A stretch of 64,000 bases of DNA. Source: Gammaproteobacteria bacterium (lineage in GTDB: Bacteria; Pseudomonadota; Gammaproteobacteria; GCA-002705445; GCA-002716945). The position numbers were made by a program, and so were the translations under genes. Under the pieces are notes generated by a model. It was not told the DNA's origin. It saw only the letters and a list, made by a program, of their open reading frames with translations, and searched no databases. The stretch lies in contig JADHNN010000005.1 of assembly GCA_016779485.1 (NCBI GenBank), positions 1 to 64,000 of the forward strand, written 5' to 3'. How positions within the stretch are numbered: position 1 is the first letter of the stretch; each line of letters begins with the position of its first letter. This document shows, piece by piece, positions 9,496 through 19,667 of this stretch.

Positions 9496-10122
9496 ATGAA
9501 AGTTCAAATAAAACTATGTGGATTTAAAAATATTGAAGATATTATATTTGCATCCTCATTAGATATAGATTACCTAGGGATGATTTTTGTAAAAGACATG
9601 CCTAGAACTATTAATAAAAAAACTGCATGCAGGGCAGTTGATATTTGTAAATCAAATAACATTAAGTCAACAGGGGTATTTTTGAATCAGAGCAGAGATG
9701 AAATACACGAAATATTAAATGAAGTTGATTTGGATGTGATACAACTTCATGGTAATGAAGATGTTAATGAATATACTTGTCTTAAAAAAGAGATTATCAA
9801 GACAGTGCATGTTACGAAAGACTCGCAAGCTCCAATGACTAATATGAATTTTGAAAAATATAATTATTTACTTGATGCAACTGATATGAAAATGCATGGT
9901 GGAACGGGAAAAGTTTTTAACTGGAATATTATGTCTGACATGCCTCATGATAAGTTATTTATTGCTGGTGGCTTGAAACCTGATAATATAATAGACTTAC
10001 TCAGTAAATTCACACCTAAATGTGTAGATGTAAGTAGTGGCATAGAGAGGAAGATTGGTTACAAAGATCATGAATTAATGAGTGATTTCGTGCAAAAAAT
10101 AAATACATTTAATGAAAAGTAA
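9496..10122 (+). CDS. trpF: Phosphoribosylanthranilate isomerase
   Basis: TrpF catalyses the Amadori rearrangement of phosphoribosylanthranilate in tryptophan synthesis. It is a 208-residue (beta-alpha)8 barrel. The start [12 protein letters not shown] carries the catalytic Cys (KxCG), VIQLHGNED is the strand-3 signature, [19 protein letters not shown] contains the general-acid Asp, and AGGLKPDN is the phosphate loop. It overlaps trpB by 11 bases. TrpE, D and C are not in the window. Confidence 0.95.
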   Translation: MKVQIKLCGFKNIEDIIFASSLDIDYLGMIFVKDMPRTINKKTACRAVDICKSNNIKSTGVFLNQSRDEIHEILNEVDLDVIQLHGNEDVNEYTCLKKEIIKTVHVTKDSQAPMTNMNFEKYNYLLDATDMKMHGGTGKVFNWNIMSDMPHDKLFIAGGLKPDNIIDLLSKFTPKCVDVSSGIERKIGYKDHELMSDFVQKINTFNEK

Positions 10123-11317
10123 AATTAATTTAAAAAACTATCCAAATAAAACTGGCCACTTCGATGAGTTTGGTGGTGTCTATGTATCTGAAACATTGAT
10201 ACATCCCCTTAAAGAGTTATTTCAGGCCTATAAGAAAATTGCAACATCGCTATCTTTTAAAAAAATTCTAAAAAGAGAATTAAAAGATTATGTTGGTAGA
10301 CCTACGCCAATTTATTATGCGGAATCCGTTAGTAAATTCCTCGGGAACTCGCATATTTATTTAAAGAGAGAAGATTTAAATCATACAGGTGCACATAAAA
10401 TTAATAATGCGCTAGGTCAAGCTTTATTAGCAAAGAAAATGGGTAAAACGAGAATAATTGCTGAAACAGGTGCAGGACAACATGGTGTAGCAACTGCAAC
10501 AGCTTGTGCAAGATTAGATTTAAAATGTGTTGTCTATATGGGAGAGCAAGATATCCAAAGACAATCAGTTAATGTATATCGTATGAAGCTTTTAGGCGCT
10601 GAGGTAAAATCAGTTAATTCTGGTACCAAGACACTTAAAGATGCACTTAATGAAGCCCTTAGAGATTGGGTGACAAATGTTGATGACACTCATTATATTA
10701 TTGGTTCTGTAGCAGGGCCTCATCCATACCCAATGATAGTTCGTAATTTCCAATCTATTATTGGTGACGAAGCTAAAAGTCAATTTAAAAAAGATTACAG
10801 ATGTTTACCAGATTATTTAGTTGCATGTGTTGGTGGAGGCTCTAATGCTATTGGTTTGTTCCATCCTTTTTTAAATGAAAATATAAATATAGTGGGTGTT
10901 GAAGCTGGTGGTTTTGGAATAAATACAGGCAAGCATGCCGCACCCCTTACAGCAGGTTCTCCTGGCATTCTTCATGGTAATAGAACATACATAATGGAAG
11001 ATAAAAATGGCCAAATTAAAAATACACACTCTATATCAGCAGGATTAGATTATCCTGGTGTTGGACCTGAACATTCATGGTTAAAAGATACTAAAAGAGT
11101 CCAGTACACATCTGTGACAGATAAAGAGGCGCTTAGTGCATTTTTCACCTTGACTGAAAAAGAAGGAATCATTCCTGCGCTCGAGACTGCACATGCACTA
11201 GCTTATGCATTTAAACTTGCAAAAAAACTTAAAAATAAAAAAATACTAATTAACTTATCTGGAAGAGGCGATAAAGATATAGATACAATATCCAAGCTTA
11301 AAAATATTAAATTATGA
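10112..11317 (+). CDS. trpB: Tryptophan synthase beta chain
   Basis: TrpB joins indole and serine using pyridoxal phosphate, receiving indole through a tunnel from Trp[18 protein letters not shown] holds the PLP lysine, [15 protein letters not shown] the substrate loop, and [10 protein letters not shown] the phosphate cup. The 401-residue length is standard. It overlaps trpF and shares the ATGA junction with trpA, as expected for subunits needed in equal amounts. Confidence 0.97.
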   Translation: MKSKINLKNYPNKTGHFDEFGGVYVSETLIHPLKELFQAYKKIATSLSFKKILKRELKDYVGRPTPIYYAESVSKFLGNSHIYLKREDLNHTGAHKINNALGQALLAKKMGKTRIIAETGAGQHGVATATACARLDLKCVVYMGEQDIQRQSVNVYRMKLLGAEVKSVNSGTKTLKDALNEALRDWVTNVDDTHYIIGSVAGPHPYPMIVRNFQSIIGDEAKSQFKKDYRCLPDYLVACVGGGSNAIGLFHPFLNENINIVGVEAGGFGINTGKHAAPLTAGSPGILHGNRTYIMEDKNGQIKNTHSISAGLDYPGVGPEHSWLKDTKRVQYTSVTDKEALSAFFTLTEKEGIIPALETAHALAYAFKLAKKLKNKKILINLSGRGDKDIDTISKLKNIKL

Positions 11318-12120
11318 CCTCAAGAATTCCATCTATTTTTAAAACTAACGCAAATAAGCAGAAAAAAACATTTATTAGTTATCTGGTCTGTGGTGATCCA
11401 ACAGAGAATCATACTCTGCTTGCTATGCACATTATGGCTGATTCTGGTGTTGATATTATTGAGCTTGGAATTCCGTTTACTGATCCAATAGCTGATGGCC
11501 CTGTTATCCAAAAAAGTATTGATAGAGCACTGAAAAATAATACTTCACTAAAAGATGTTATCTCTGTTGTAAAAAAATTTAGACAAAAAAATAAATTAAC
11601 AGCAGTTGTTCTTATGGGATACATGAATCCTGTACACAAAATGGGTATTAAATTATTTTCAAAATCTATACATGACAATGATATTGATGGTGTCTTAATA
11701 GTCGATTCGCCTCCGGAAGAGTCTATAACTTTAAACAAGCAATTGAAAAAATATAATAAATCACATATTTATCTTGCATCACCAACTACAACTGACTCAC
11801 GTATGAAAGGTATAACAAAAATGTCATCAGGATATGTTTATTATGTGACAGTTAAAGGTATAACTGGATCTAAACTTACTGATCTCAATAGCATAAAGTC
11901 AAATGTAAAAAAAATTAAAAGCTTTTCAAAAAATAATATACCTGTAGCTGTTGGGTTTGGTATCAAAGATAGCAAGTCGGCAAAGCAAATAGCTAAATTT
12001 TCTGATGGTATTATAATAGGAAGTTCTATAGTAGAATTAATGTACAAGCATTCTAATAATAAGAAAAATATGGAAAAGCATCTTTCAAATTATCTTTCAT
12101 CTATTTCCAAGGTAATATAA
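11314..12120 (+). CDS. trpA: Tryptophan synthase alpha chain
   Basis: TrpA cleaves indole-3-glycerol phosphate to indole and glyceraldehyde-3-phosphate. [20 protein letters not shown] contains the catalytic Glu and Asp. [12 protein letters not shown] and VAVGFGIKD are further barrel signatures. It has 268 residues. Its start overlaps trpB by four bases and its stop overlaps the accD ATG by one (TAATG). Confidence 0.96.
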   Translation: MTSRIPSIFKTNANKQKKTFISYLVCGDPTENHTLLAMHIMADSGVDIIELGIPFTDPIADGPVIQKSIDRALKNNTSLKDVISVVKKFRQKNKLTAVVLMGYMNPVHKMGIKLFSKSIHDNDIDGVLIVDSPPEESITLNKQLKKYNKSHIYLASPTTTDSRMKGITKMSSGYVYYVTVKGITGSKLTDLNSIKSNVKKIKSFSKNNIPVAVGFGIKDSKSAKQIAKFSDGIIIGSSIVELMYKHSNNKKNMEKHLSNYLSSISKVI

Positions 12121-12986
12121 TGAGTTGGTTGGATAAAATACTACCTTCAAGAATTCGTGCAACTAAAGATGAAAAAGGTTCCGTTCCTGAGGGTTTATGG
12201 CATAAATGCTCTAATTGCGGATCAGTGCTTTACACAGCTGAGTTTGATAAAAATAAGCACGTATGTCCTAAATGTAATCACCATGAAAGGATTTCAGCAA
12301 GGAAAAGAATTAATATTTTCCTCGACAAAGGAGAACATGAAGAGATGTTTATAAATCTTGCTCCAAAAGATATGCTTAAATTTAAGGATAAGCAAAAATA
12401 TCAAGATAAACTTGAACACACTCAAAACAAAACCGGTGAGAAAGATGCACTTTTAGTTTTTAAAGGCGAATTAAAAAAGATACCAGTTATAGTTTGCGCT
12501 TTTGAATATTCCTTTTTTGGTGGTTCTATGGGTTCAGTCGTTGGCGAAAAATTCATACGTGCTGTCAATCTCTCAATTGAATTAAATAGACCGTTAATTT
12601 GTTTCTCAGCAAGTGGTGGAGCAAGAATGCAAGAATCATTATTTTCTCTTTTTCAAATGTCAAAGACTAGCGCAGCATTAGCACAATTATCAGAAAATAC
12701 TATTCCTTATATTTCGGTTTTAACAGATCCTACAATGGGAGGTGTTTCTGCGAGTTTAGCTGTACTTGGTGATATAAATATAGCTGAACCAAATGCACTC
12801 ATTGGCTTTGCTGGTCCTAGAGTAATAGAACAAACGGTAAGAGAAAAACTTCCAGAAGGCTTTCAGCGTAGTGAATTTCTTAAAGAGCACGGAACAATCG
12901 ATATGATAGTTGAGCGAAAAGATCAACCTGAAAAAATTGCTAACATTTTAAGAATTCTTGGATTCTCAAATGAAAAGACGATTTGA
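12120..12986 (+). CDS. accD: Acetyl-CoA carboxylase carboxyltransferase beta subunit
   Basis: AccD pairs with AccA to transfer carboxyl from biotin to acetyl-CoA, the committed step of fatty acid synthesis. An N-terminal zinc ribbon is formed by Cys30, Cys33, Cys49 and Cys52. The crotonase-fold core shows [12 protein letters not shown] and [11 protein letters not shown]. It has 288 residues, normal size. It lies between trpA and folC as in many gammaproteobacteria. Confidence 0.97.
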   Translation: MSWLDKILPSRIRATKDEKGSVPEGLWHKCSNCGSVLYTAEFDKNKHVCPKCNHHERISARKRINIFLDKGEHEEMFINLAPKDMLKFKDKQKYQDKLEHTQNKTGEKDALLVFKGELKKIPVIVCAFEYSFFGGSMGSVVGEKFIRAVNLSIELNRPLICFSASGGARMQESLFSLFQMSKTSAALAQLSENTIPYISVLTDPTMGGVSASLAVLGDINIAEPNALIGFAGPRVIEQTVREKLPEGFQRSEFLKEHGTIDMIVERKDQPEKIANILRILGFSNEKTI

Positions 12987-14265
12987 AAAGGTTAATCAAT
13001 GGCTTGATTGGCAACAAACTCTTCATCCTTTAAATATTGACTTCAAATTAGAAAGGATTATTAGTGTATATGAAAAGTTAAATGTTTCATCAATCGCCAA
13101 GAAAGTTATTACTGTTGCTGGAACAAATGGAAAAGGTTCAACTGTCTCTTTTCTTGAGTCTATGCTGTCTAATATGAATTATAATGTTGGAACTTTCACT
13201 TCACCACATATATTAAAATATAATGAACGTATTAAAATTAATCAAAAAGAAATTGATGATGAGTCATTACTTGATGTTTTTGATCTAATAGATAAAAAAC
13301 GAGGTTCAACAACGCTTACATATTTTGAATTTGCAACATTATCAGCCTTTTATTTATTCAGTAAATCTGATTTGGATGTAGCAGTGTTAGAAGTAGGTTT
13401 AGGCGGAAGGTTAGATGCAACCAATATCATAGATTCTGATATATCTATAATCACATCTATAGGCATAGACCATACTGAATTTCTTGGAAATACGATAGAT
13501 AGTATTGCACTGGAGAAAGCAGGCGTAATGAGACCTTTTAAGAAATCGATATTTGCACAAGATAAGCCCCCAACTGCATTATTCCAATATGCTAAAAATA
13601 ATTCTGTAAATTTATTAGTACATAACAATGATTATTCTGTAACTAGAAATGTTAAAACATGGAGTATAAAATCAAAAAATATTACAATAGAAAATATACC
13701 AAATTTAAAAATGATAGGTGATTATCAGTATAACTATGCTGCAGCATCCACGATTGCCTTGGCTGAATTATTACCTGAATGTATCTCTGACGATAATCAG
13801 ATCAAAGAAGCATTATGTAATACTCAAATTCCTGGAAGATTTCAGTATCTTAAGAAATCACCAGATATAATTTTAGATGTTGCTCATAACGAAGATGCTT
13901 CAAAAAGTCTAGCTAGAAATATCAAAAACATTGGTTACGAGAAAATTATTGCTGTATTAGGTATCCTTGCTGACAAGGATGTATACAGTATAGTTGAGCC
14001 ATTTTCATTACTCATCAATCACTGGCATATTGGAACCATTGATAGTGAAAGAGGCATGAATTCCGATGAGATCAAGTATAGAATAAATTCTTTATTTAAA
14101 AATAGTTTATCAATTACGACATACTCATCAATATCCTCTGCTTTTATTTCTGCAATAAATTCACAAGATAAAAATACATTAATTTTAGCATATGGATCGT
14201 TTTATACTGTCTCAGAAGTTTTAAAATCGAATATTATAAATGTCTACAAAGATGATGCAATTTAA
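12970..14265 (+). CDS. folC: Bifunctional folylpolyglutamate / dihydrofolate synthase
   Basis: FolC adds glutamate to dihydropteroate and to folates. It is a Mur-ligase-family enzyme. The ATP loop is [30 protein letters not shown] contains the Mg-binding Glu, and LDVAHNEDA marks the C-terminal domain. The ATG at 12970 ([14 protein letters not shown], 431 residues) is preferred over an upstream TTG at 12958. Its start lies inside the accD end by 17 bases. Confidence 0.95.
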   Translation: MKRRFEKVNQWLDWQQTLHPLNIDFKLERIISVYEKLNVSSIAKKVITVAGTNGKGSTVSFLESMLSNMNYNVGTFTSPHILKYNERIKINQKEIDDESLLDVFDLIDKKRGSTTLTYFEFATLSAFYLFSKSDLDVAVLEVGLGGRLDATNIIDSDISIITSIGIDHTEFLGNTIDSIALEKAGVMRPFKKSIFAQDKPPTALFQYAKNNSVNLLVHNNDYSVTRNVKTWSIKSKNITIENIPNLKMIGDYQYNYAAASTIALAELLPECISDDNQIKEALCNTQIPGRFQYLKKSPDIILDVAHNEDASKSLARNIKNIGYEKIIAVLGILADKDVYSIVEPFSLLINHWHIGTIDSERGMNSDEIKYRINSLFKNSLSITTYSSISSAFISAINSQDKNTLILAYGSFYTVSEVLKSNIINVYKDDAI

Positions 14266-14659
14266 GATATTACTATTTTTCGGTTTATTGATATATATAT
14301 TTTCTGATTCTTTTGTAAGTATTTTTTTATCTGATAATGATACATATTCTGTAGAGATTCAAAAGGAAATCTTAATTAATCAAAAAGAAATCGATGTTTT
14401 TGAAGAAAAATCTTTAGAAGATATAAATGTAACTCAGAAAAAAATCAAAGCGTGGCTCATAATTATAAGTTATCAAGAGGAATCTAAGAAAAGTATAATA
14501 TCGAAGTTAAACAATACCGGATATTCAATTAAACATAATGCTAAACAAATGTATTACTCGTTGGGCCCTTTTGTGAATTTATCCCATGCAAAAGAGGAAT
14601 CTAAAAAACTAAAAAATATTCATGGTATTAAAAATAAGATTGTTGACTTTGTTTTCTGA
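14240..14659 (+). CDS. SPOR-domain protein, DedD-like
   Basis: This 139-residue protein has an N-terminal membrane helix (about 8-30), a short linker and a C-terminal SPOR-like domain (about 68-139, with IKAWLIIISYQ and YYSLGPFVNLSHAKEE). SPOR domains bind glycan strands stripped of stem peptides at the division septum. DedD, the septal SPOR protein, occupies this place between folC and cvpA in relatives. It is shorter than E. coli DedD (220) because the linker is reduced. Codons at 14252 and 14255 are alternative starts. Confidence 0.78.
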   Translation: MSTKMMQFKILLFFGLLIYIFSDSFVSIFLSDNDTYSVEIQKEILINQKEIDVFEEKSLEDINVTQKKIKAWLIIISYQEESKKSIISKLNNTGYSIKHNAKQMYYSLGPFVNLSHAKEESKKLKNIHGIKNKIVDFVF

Positions 14660-15144
14660 TGGTAGTTATTGATTATATTTTTCTTCTTGTCACAATTTTA
14701 TATTCTGTATTAGGTTATATTAAAGGTTTCTCTAAACAGCTTATTTCTTTTTCCATATGGATATTATTTCTTTATATCATATTCAATTATTTACCAAACT
14801 TAAAATATATAGTTTCTACATATGTTCAATTAGATGATATTTATATAAAAGCTTTTTCTATTATATTATTAGTAGTCGCCTCTATTACTTTAATATTTAT
14901 TTTAAATTTAACCTTAGCTAAGCTTATAGCATCTATATTATTTGAAAACACTAACCGAATTATTGGTTTTATTATGTCATTTGTGAAATCTCAAGTATTT
15001 ATTCTTATATTTATTCTCCTAATATATGACAGTTCAATTGCTAATCATATATTCAATAATTCAATCCTAATGCCGTATTATCTTCAATTTTTTGAATATA
15101 TCTCCAATTTTGATGATTCTCTCTTTAATACTTTTGAAATATAA
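14659..15144 (+). CDS. cvpA: CvpA family membrane protein
   Basis: The 161-residue inner-membrane protein has four hydrophobic helices. The N-terminal pattern DYIFLLVTILYSVLGYIKGF is typical of CvpA, first named for colicin V production. The family is linked to envelope homeostasis, but its molecular activity is not settled. It starts on the stop of the SPOR gene and lies 15 bases before purF, the classic cvpA-purF arrangement. Confidence 0.88.
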   Translation: MVVIDYIFLLVTILYSVLGYIKGFSKQLISFSIWILFLYIIFNYLPNLKYIVSTYVQLDDIYIKAFSIILLVVASITLIFILNLTLAKLIASILFENTNRIIGFIMSFVKSQVFILIFILLIYDSSIANHIFNNSILMPYYLQFFEYISNFDDSLFNTFEI

Positions 15145-15159
15145 ATATAATGACCATAT

Positions 15160-16671
15160 ATGTGTGGCATAGTCGCTGTATCGGGCAATAAAGATGTAAT
15201 TCATGACATCTATGAGTCTTTGACTGTTTTACAACATAGAGGTCAAGATGCCTCTGGAATACTCACAAATCACAAAGGTAAAATTACATTAAGAAAATCT
15301 TTAGGCCTTGTAAGAGATGGTTTTGCAAAAAAACATATTGACCGTTTAAAAGGGAATGTTGGTATTGGGCATGTTCGATATCCTACAGCTGGTCATGCCG
15401 ATAATGCATCTGAAGCACAACCATTTTATGTAAATTCACCATATGGAATAGCATTAGCACATAATGGTAATCTTATAAATTCTGAGAAGTTAAAATCTGA
15501 TTTATTCAAAGAAGATTTAAGACATATAAATACAAAATCTGATTCTGAAATTCTATTGAATATATTTGCACATGAACTTTATTTACACAGCAAAGACGCA
15601 TTTACACCAGACAGTATATTCTATGCAGTTGCAGGAGTTCACAGAAGAGTTAAAGGCGCATATGCAGTTGTTTCGTTAATTACTGATAAAGGTGTAGTGG
15701 CATTTAGAGATCCACATGGTATACGTCCATTATGTTATGGACAAAAAAAAGTTGATGGTAAAACTGAAACAATGATCGCGTCTGAGTCAGTTGCCCTTGA
15801 TTCTGCTGGTTATAAACTAGAAAGAGATATTATGCCTGGTGAGGCGCTATTTATTGATAGTGATGGAAATGTTCATACAAGATTATGCTGTGAAGTTAAT
15901 AGTTTCAATCCTTGTATCTTTGAGTATGTTTATTTCGCAAGGCCTGATTCTATAATCGACGGCATTTCTGTCTATAAAGCTAGAATGAATATGGGGACAG
16001 CACTTGCTAAAAATATTACAAACACATTTCCTGAAAATGACATCGATGTAGTTATACCTATTCCTGATACAAGTAGAATATCTGCATTAGAACTATCTAC
16101 CAAATTAAAAATTCCGTTTCGTGAAGGGTTTATAAAAAACAGATATATAGGTAGAACTTTTATCATGTCTGAGCAAAATGAACGATCTAAGTCTGTTAAA
16201 AGAAAACTCAATGCAATTAAATCTGAGTTTGAGAATAAGACAGTACTACTTGTAGATGATTCAATTGTAAGAGGAACTACCTCAAAACAGATTGTAGAAA
16301 TGGCTAGAGAAGCTGGGGCAAAAAAAGTATATATGGCATCAGCCGCTCCACCTGTAAAATTTCCAAATGTTTATGGCATTGATATGCCTGCCAGTAAAGA
16401 ATTCATAGCTGATAATCGATCTATTGATGAAATTGCTGAATTTATTGGGTGTGATAAAATATTTTATCAAGAAATCAATGACCTAATACAATCTGTTAAA
16501 TCTGAAAGTTCAAAAATCGATTCATTTGACTCATCTTGTTTTACAGGTAAATATATAACGGGTGATGTTGATAAAGATTATCTTGAATCTCTTGATAAAA
16601 TACGAAACGATGCAGAAAAAAATAGGAAAAATCAAGCAGAGCCATCTCTTGATGAAGTTGTTGTATATTAA
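15160..16671 (+). CDS. purF: Amidophosphoribosyltransferase
   Basis: PurF makes phosphoribosylamine from PRPP and glutamine, the first step of purine synthesis. The nucleophile is Cys2 (MCGIVAVSG), exposed after Met removal, followed by LQHRGQDASGI and GHVRYPTAG of the glutaminase domain. The phosphoribosyltransferase loop is VLLVDDSIVRGTTS. The 503-residue length and lack of a propeptide match the E. coli type. It is the last gene of the long block that starts at aroC. Confidence 0.97.
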   Translation: MCGIVAVSGNKDVIHDIYESLTVLQHRGQDASGILTNHKGKITLRKSLGLVRDGFAKKHIDRLKGNVGIGHVRYPTAGHADNASEAQPFYVNSPYGIALAHNGNLINSEKLKSDLFKEDLRHINTKSDSEILLNIFAHELYLHSKDAFTPDSIFYAVAGVHRRVKGAYAVVSLITDKGVVAFRDPHGIRPLCYGQKKVDGKTETMIASESVALDSAGYKLERDIMPGEALFIDSDGNVHTRLCCEVNSFNPCIFEYVYFARPDSIIDGISVYKARMNMGTALAKNITNTFPENDIDVVIPIPDTSRISALELSTKLKIPFREGFIKNRYIGRTFIMSEQNERSKSVKRKLNAIKSEFENKTVLLVDDSIVRGTTSKQIVEMAREAGAKKVYMASAAPPVKFPNVYGIDMPASKEFIADNRSIDEIAEFIGCDKIFYQEINDLIQSVKSESSKIDSFDSSCFTGKYITGDVDKDYLESLDKIRNDAEKNRKNQAEPSLDEVVVY

Positions 16672-16696
16672 TAACTGTTAGCTGTTATTTCATTAA

Positions 16697-17158
16697 ATGA
16701 TATTTATAAATACTTCAGAACAAAAACTATATTTTCTTGAAGAAAATACAGTTAAATATGATTTTAAAATATCCACCGCATCAAACGGACTAGGTTGTAA
16801 GCTTAATTCAAATAAAACCCCTATCGGCTTACATACAGTTATTTCAAAAATTGGAGACGGACTGCCGGCTGGAACGCTATTTAAAAATCGAATTTCCACG
16901 AATAAACTGATTAATGAAAATCCAAATGATAATAAAGATTATATTACTTCAAGAATAATTAGGATTGGTGGACTAGAAGAGGGCATTAATAAAGGTGGAG
17001 ACGTAGATACTTTCATGAGATTGATTTATATACATGGAACACCACATACTGACAAGTTAGGCTATCCTGAATCTCACGGCTGTATAAGGATGAGTGACAA
17101 TGACGTTATATTTCTATTCAATTTAATAAATTATAAAACGCTTGTATTGATATATTAG
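16697..17158 (+). CDS. L,D-transpeptidase (YkuD) family protein without a signal peptide
   Basis: The 153-residue protein is almost entirely a YkuD domain. It shows HGTPH (113-117) and SHGCIRM (126-132) with catalytic Cys129. YkuD enzymes form 3-3 peptidoglycan crosslinks or attach lipoproteins in the periplasm. The ATG at 16697 gives no signal peptide or membrane helix, and no upstream extension supplies one. Either export uses another route or the protein has a cytosolic role. It converges on the HAD phosphatase gene and overlaps its end by four bases. Confidence 0.85.
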   Translation: MIFINTSEQKLYFLEENTVKYDFKISTASNGLGCKLNSNKTPIGLHTVISKIGDGLPAGTLFKNRISTNKLINENPNDNKDYITSRIIRIGGLEEGINKGGDVDTFMRLIYIHGTPHTDKLGYPESHGCIRMSDNDVIFLFNLINYKTLVLIY

Positions 17159-17820
17159 AAATAATCTTTCAATTCCAATGGGTCTTGAATAATTAAATCA
17201 GATTGCCATGATGCAATATTAATATCATCGTCAATAAACCCAAAATCTGCTGCGATAGTTTGCATTCCCGCATCACGACCAGCAATAATATCTCTTTCAT
17301 CATCACCCACGTATATAATTTCTTCAGCTTTACAGTTCAGGGATATTGCTGCCTTAATTAACCCATCGGAAGCTGGTTTTGCATTTAATACCATATCACC
17401 AGTAATTACGCAGTCTAATTTACCATCTAAGCCCAATCCTTTAATAATATTAGCTACATATCTGGAATGTTTGTTAGTGACTATACCAATCATGATATTT
17501 TTTTCTAACAAATAATCAATAAGCTTATCCATATTGTCATTAAGTCTTGTATTGATAAATACATTATTTTTATATTCATCTAAAAACTCTGCTCTAAGTA
17601 GAGATGAATCAATATTTCTCTCATTGATTTGTGACGCATATTTAATTACACCTAGCGCACCACGTGATATATGTTTTTTTAGCTTCTGACAGTCAACTGT
17701 TTTAAAATTATGATATTTGAGTACTCTATTCAATGAAGCACACATATCTGGTGACGTATCTGCAAGCGTTCCATCAAGATCAAATAATATAGATTTTATT
17801 TTATGTATGTTTTTTAGCAT
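17155..17820 (-). CDS. HAD-family phosphatase (MupP / phosphoglycolate phosphatase type)
   Basis: The 221-residue protein has the HAD motifs: FDLDGTLADT (motif I, nucleophile Asp), GIVTNK (motif II), the Lys in NAKPASDG (motif III) and YVGDDERDIIAGRDAG (motif IV). In Pseudomonas the gene beside ubiG encodes MupP, which dephosphorylates N-acetylmuramate 6-phosphate in peptidoglycan recycling. Generic Gph proteins look very similar, so the substrate stays open. It overlaps the end of ubiG by 20 bases. Confidence 0.82.
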   Translation of the reverse strand: MLKNIHKIKSILFDLDGTLADTSPDMCASLNRVLKYHNFKTVDCQKLKKHISRGALGVIKYASQINERNIDSSLLRAEFLDEYKNNVFINTRLNDNMDKLIDYLLEKNIMIGIVTNKHSRYVANIIKGLGLDGKLDCVITGDMVLNAKPASDGLIKAAISLNCKAEEIIYVGDDERDIIAGRDAGMQTIAADFGFIDDDINIASWQSDLIIQDPLELKDYF

Positions 17821-18493
17821 TTATGAAATAGTTAATGTGTGTATTTGATGATATTGAAAATGATTCATCTAAAGGGTTAAAACTTAATCCGTCTATATTC
17901 TCTACTTTAAAATTATGCCTCTCTAATAAAGATGTGAGTTCATATGGGGTTATAAACTTTTCGTATTGATGCGTCCCTTTTGGAACATAGTTAAGTATAT
18001 ATTCAGCCATTATTTTCGCTAAAATGAACGATTTTAAATTTCTATTGATTGTTGAGAGAAATATCCTGGATTGATTATTAGTTATTTTATTAATTTTATT
18101 GATTAAGATATCTGGATTGTTAATATGTTCAATCATTTCAAAACAGATTACATAATCGTAACATTTACCCTCCTCTAAATCGAAAATAGATTTATTTTTA
18201 TATTCGATAGCAAGATTTTTTTCTTTTGCATGTTGTGTTGCAATAGATATTGATTTTTTGGATGAATCTATTCCAGTAACATTAGCACCATTCTTACTTA
18301 GCTCTTCAGATAAGAGACCTCCGCCGCATCCAATATCTAAAATATCTTTTCCATTTAAATTACACTTAGATAATATATATTTTAATCTGATCGGATTTAA
18401 TTTATGCAATAACTTATAGTGTCCGGATTTATTCCACCAATCATATGCATACTCATCAAAATGTGATTCTTGGTTTTGATCTTTGTGTATCAT
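17801..18493 (-). CDS. ubiG: Ubiquinone biosynthesis O-methyltransferase
   Basis: UbiG performs both O-methylations in ubiquinone synthesis. The SAM-binding motif DILDIGCGGGLLSEEL is clear, with the start HFDEYAYDWWNKSGHYKLLHKLNPIRL typical of UbiG. The CFEMIEHI post-motif and FLSTINRN follow. It has 230 residues. It implies ubiquinone-based respiration. It overlaps the upstream amidohydrolase-like gene by four bases and the downstream HAD gene by 20, so the three form one leftward operon. Confidence 0.95.
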   Translation of the reverse strand: MIHKDQNQESHFDEYAYDWWNKSGHYKLLHKLNPIRLKYILSKCNLNGKDILDIGCGGGLLSEELSKNGANVTGIDSSKKSISIATQHAKEKNLAIEYKNKSIFDLEEGKCYDYVICFEMIEHINNPDILINKINKITNNQSRIFLSTINRNLKSFILAKIMAEYILNYVPKGTHQYEKFITPYELTSLLERHNFKVENIDGLSFNPLDESFSISSNTHINYFINAKKHT

Positions 18494-19569
18494 GCTATAT
18501 CTACCTGTTTACCAGCTGACCATACATGAGTTAAGCTTTCTTTGTCAAGATTATAAAGATTTGGATTGATATCATAACTATCAACAAAATAATTCTGTTT
18601 ATAATTGAATAAATTGAAAGAAGCCTGATTGCCTTTTTTTATACACCCAGATGATAAATAATTTGAAAATAATTCAGATGTATTATTTGTGACACAGTTT
18701 ATTATTTTAACTGCAATATCTGAATCCATTTTGTTTTGTGTAAAAAGTTTTATAAGATTAATTGTTTGGTAAAACTCATATGATTCACAATCATTAGAAA
18801 TTAATATGCATTTATATTTTTTTTCAAGCAGCGAAATAAAGTATTTAATGTCCTCAATATTCTTTAGTTCTTTATAGGAAATCATTAGAGTAATATTATT
18901 TTTCTTTATATATCTAAGCCATTGTTCATTAAATACTGGGAATGCATATAAATAAGAATTATTTAGTAGATTTATATCCTCCCAGAATTTGATTTTTTTA
19001 ATTAATTCTTTTTCATTCTTCACATGACTAATATCATTTAAGCTTACATGTAAATTTATACTTATCTCATTAGTTATAAATGAGATTTTTTTTATAACAT
19101 CATTATCAAATTGATTTATATTTTTCAAACTTATACTCAATAATTTAGAAGGATCAGATTTAAAGCTATCTAATAAAGATGTAATATTCTTAATGTCTGA
19201 TTGATTGGCTATTTTCCCATCAAGCTCTAATATTTGTCCAAGCTGTATGTGTGAGTTAAATGTATATCTTATAATATTCTCATTAACGCCTGATAGATTT
19301 ATTTTAGTCACTCCATTTCTTAATAATCTATTCAGCTTAATATTTAACTGTTCTTCATCAATACAATCATGAATCTTAATGCAACCCTCTGATAGAGATG
19401 GCATGAGTATATGATCAGCATATTCAATTACTTTAAAATCTTTATATTTCTTTTTGATAGCATTTTTATCAATGATTTCTTTTATCAGTGATCCATCAAT
19501 CAATAATGCTTTCTCTTTTTCAAGCTTCTTGTTATGTAAATAAATCCATCTTGGAGAAATAATAAACAT
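18490..19569 (-). CDS. Decayed amidohydrolase, MtaD / TRZ-ATZ family-like
   Basis: The 359-residue frame is intact and has the outline of a metal-dependent amidohydrolase: a beta-sandwich start (ISPRWIYL...), the LMPSL turn and the C-terminal THVWSAGKQV. In Pseudomonas a TRZ/ATZ hydrolase acting on S-adenosylhomocysteine or methylthioadenosine sits beside ubiG. Here the first metal motif HxH after that turn is replaced (Cys63 and Lys65 at the two His positions). The strand-6 His is not recognisable. An LHV and an SND resembling strands 5 and 8 remain. Standard zinc-dependent deamination is therefore unlikely. Family assignment rests on layout and position. Confidence 0.6.
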   Translation of the reverse strand: MFIISPRWIYLHNKKLEKEKALLIDGSLIKEIIDKNAIKKKYKDFKVIEYADHILMPSLSEGCIKIHDCIDEEQLNIKLNRLLRNGVTKINLSGVNENIIRYTFNSHIQLGQILELDGKIANQSDIKNITSLLDSFKSDPSKLLSISLKNINQFDNDVIKKISFITNEISINLHVSLNDISHVKNEKELIKKIKFWEDINLLNNSYLYAFPVFNEQWLRYIKKNNITLMISYKELKNIEDIKYFISLLEKKYKCILISNDCESYEFYQTINLIKLFTQNKMDSDIAVKIINCVTNNTSELFSNYLSSGCIKKGNQASFNLFNYKQNYFVDSYDINPNLYNLDKESLTHVWSAGKQVDIA

Positions 19570-19624
19570 CTTAAAATTCTATACTGTTAAGACTCTAATT
19601 TATATCGTTTATAGACACTATTTA

Positions 19625-19633
19625 TGTTAAAAT
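19625..19633 (+). promoter_or_regulatory. Extended -10 element upstream of gyrA
   Basis: TGT followed by TAAAAT fits an extended -10 promoter in the 98-base gap between the divergent amidohydrolase-like gene and gyrA. The -35 region is weak. No Shine-Dalgarno sequence is seen before the gyrA ATG. Confidence 0.38.
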
Positions 19634-19667
19634 ATTGTCTTAAATATGGCACAAAAACTAACCATAA

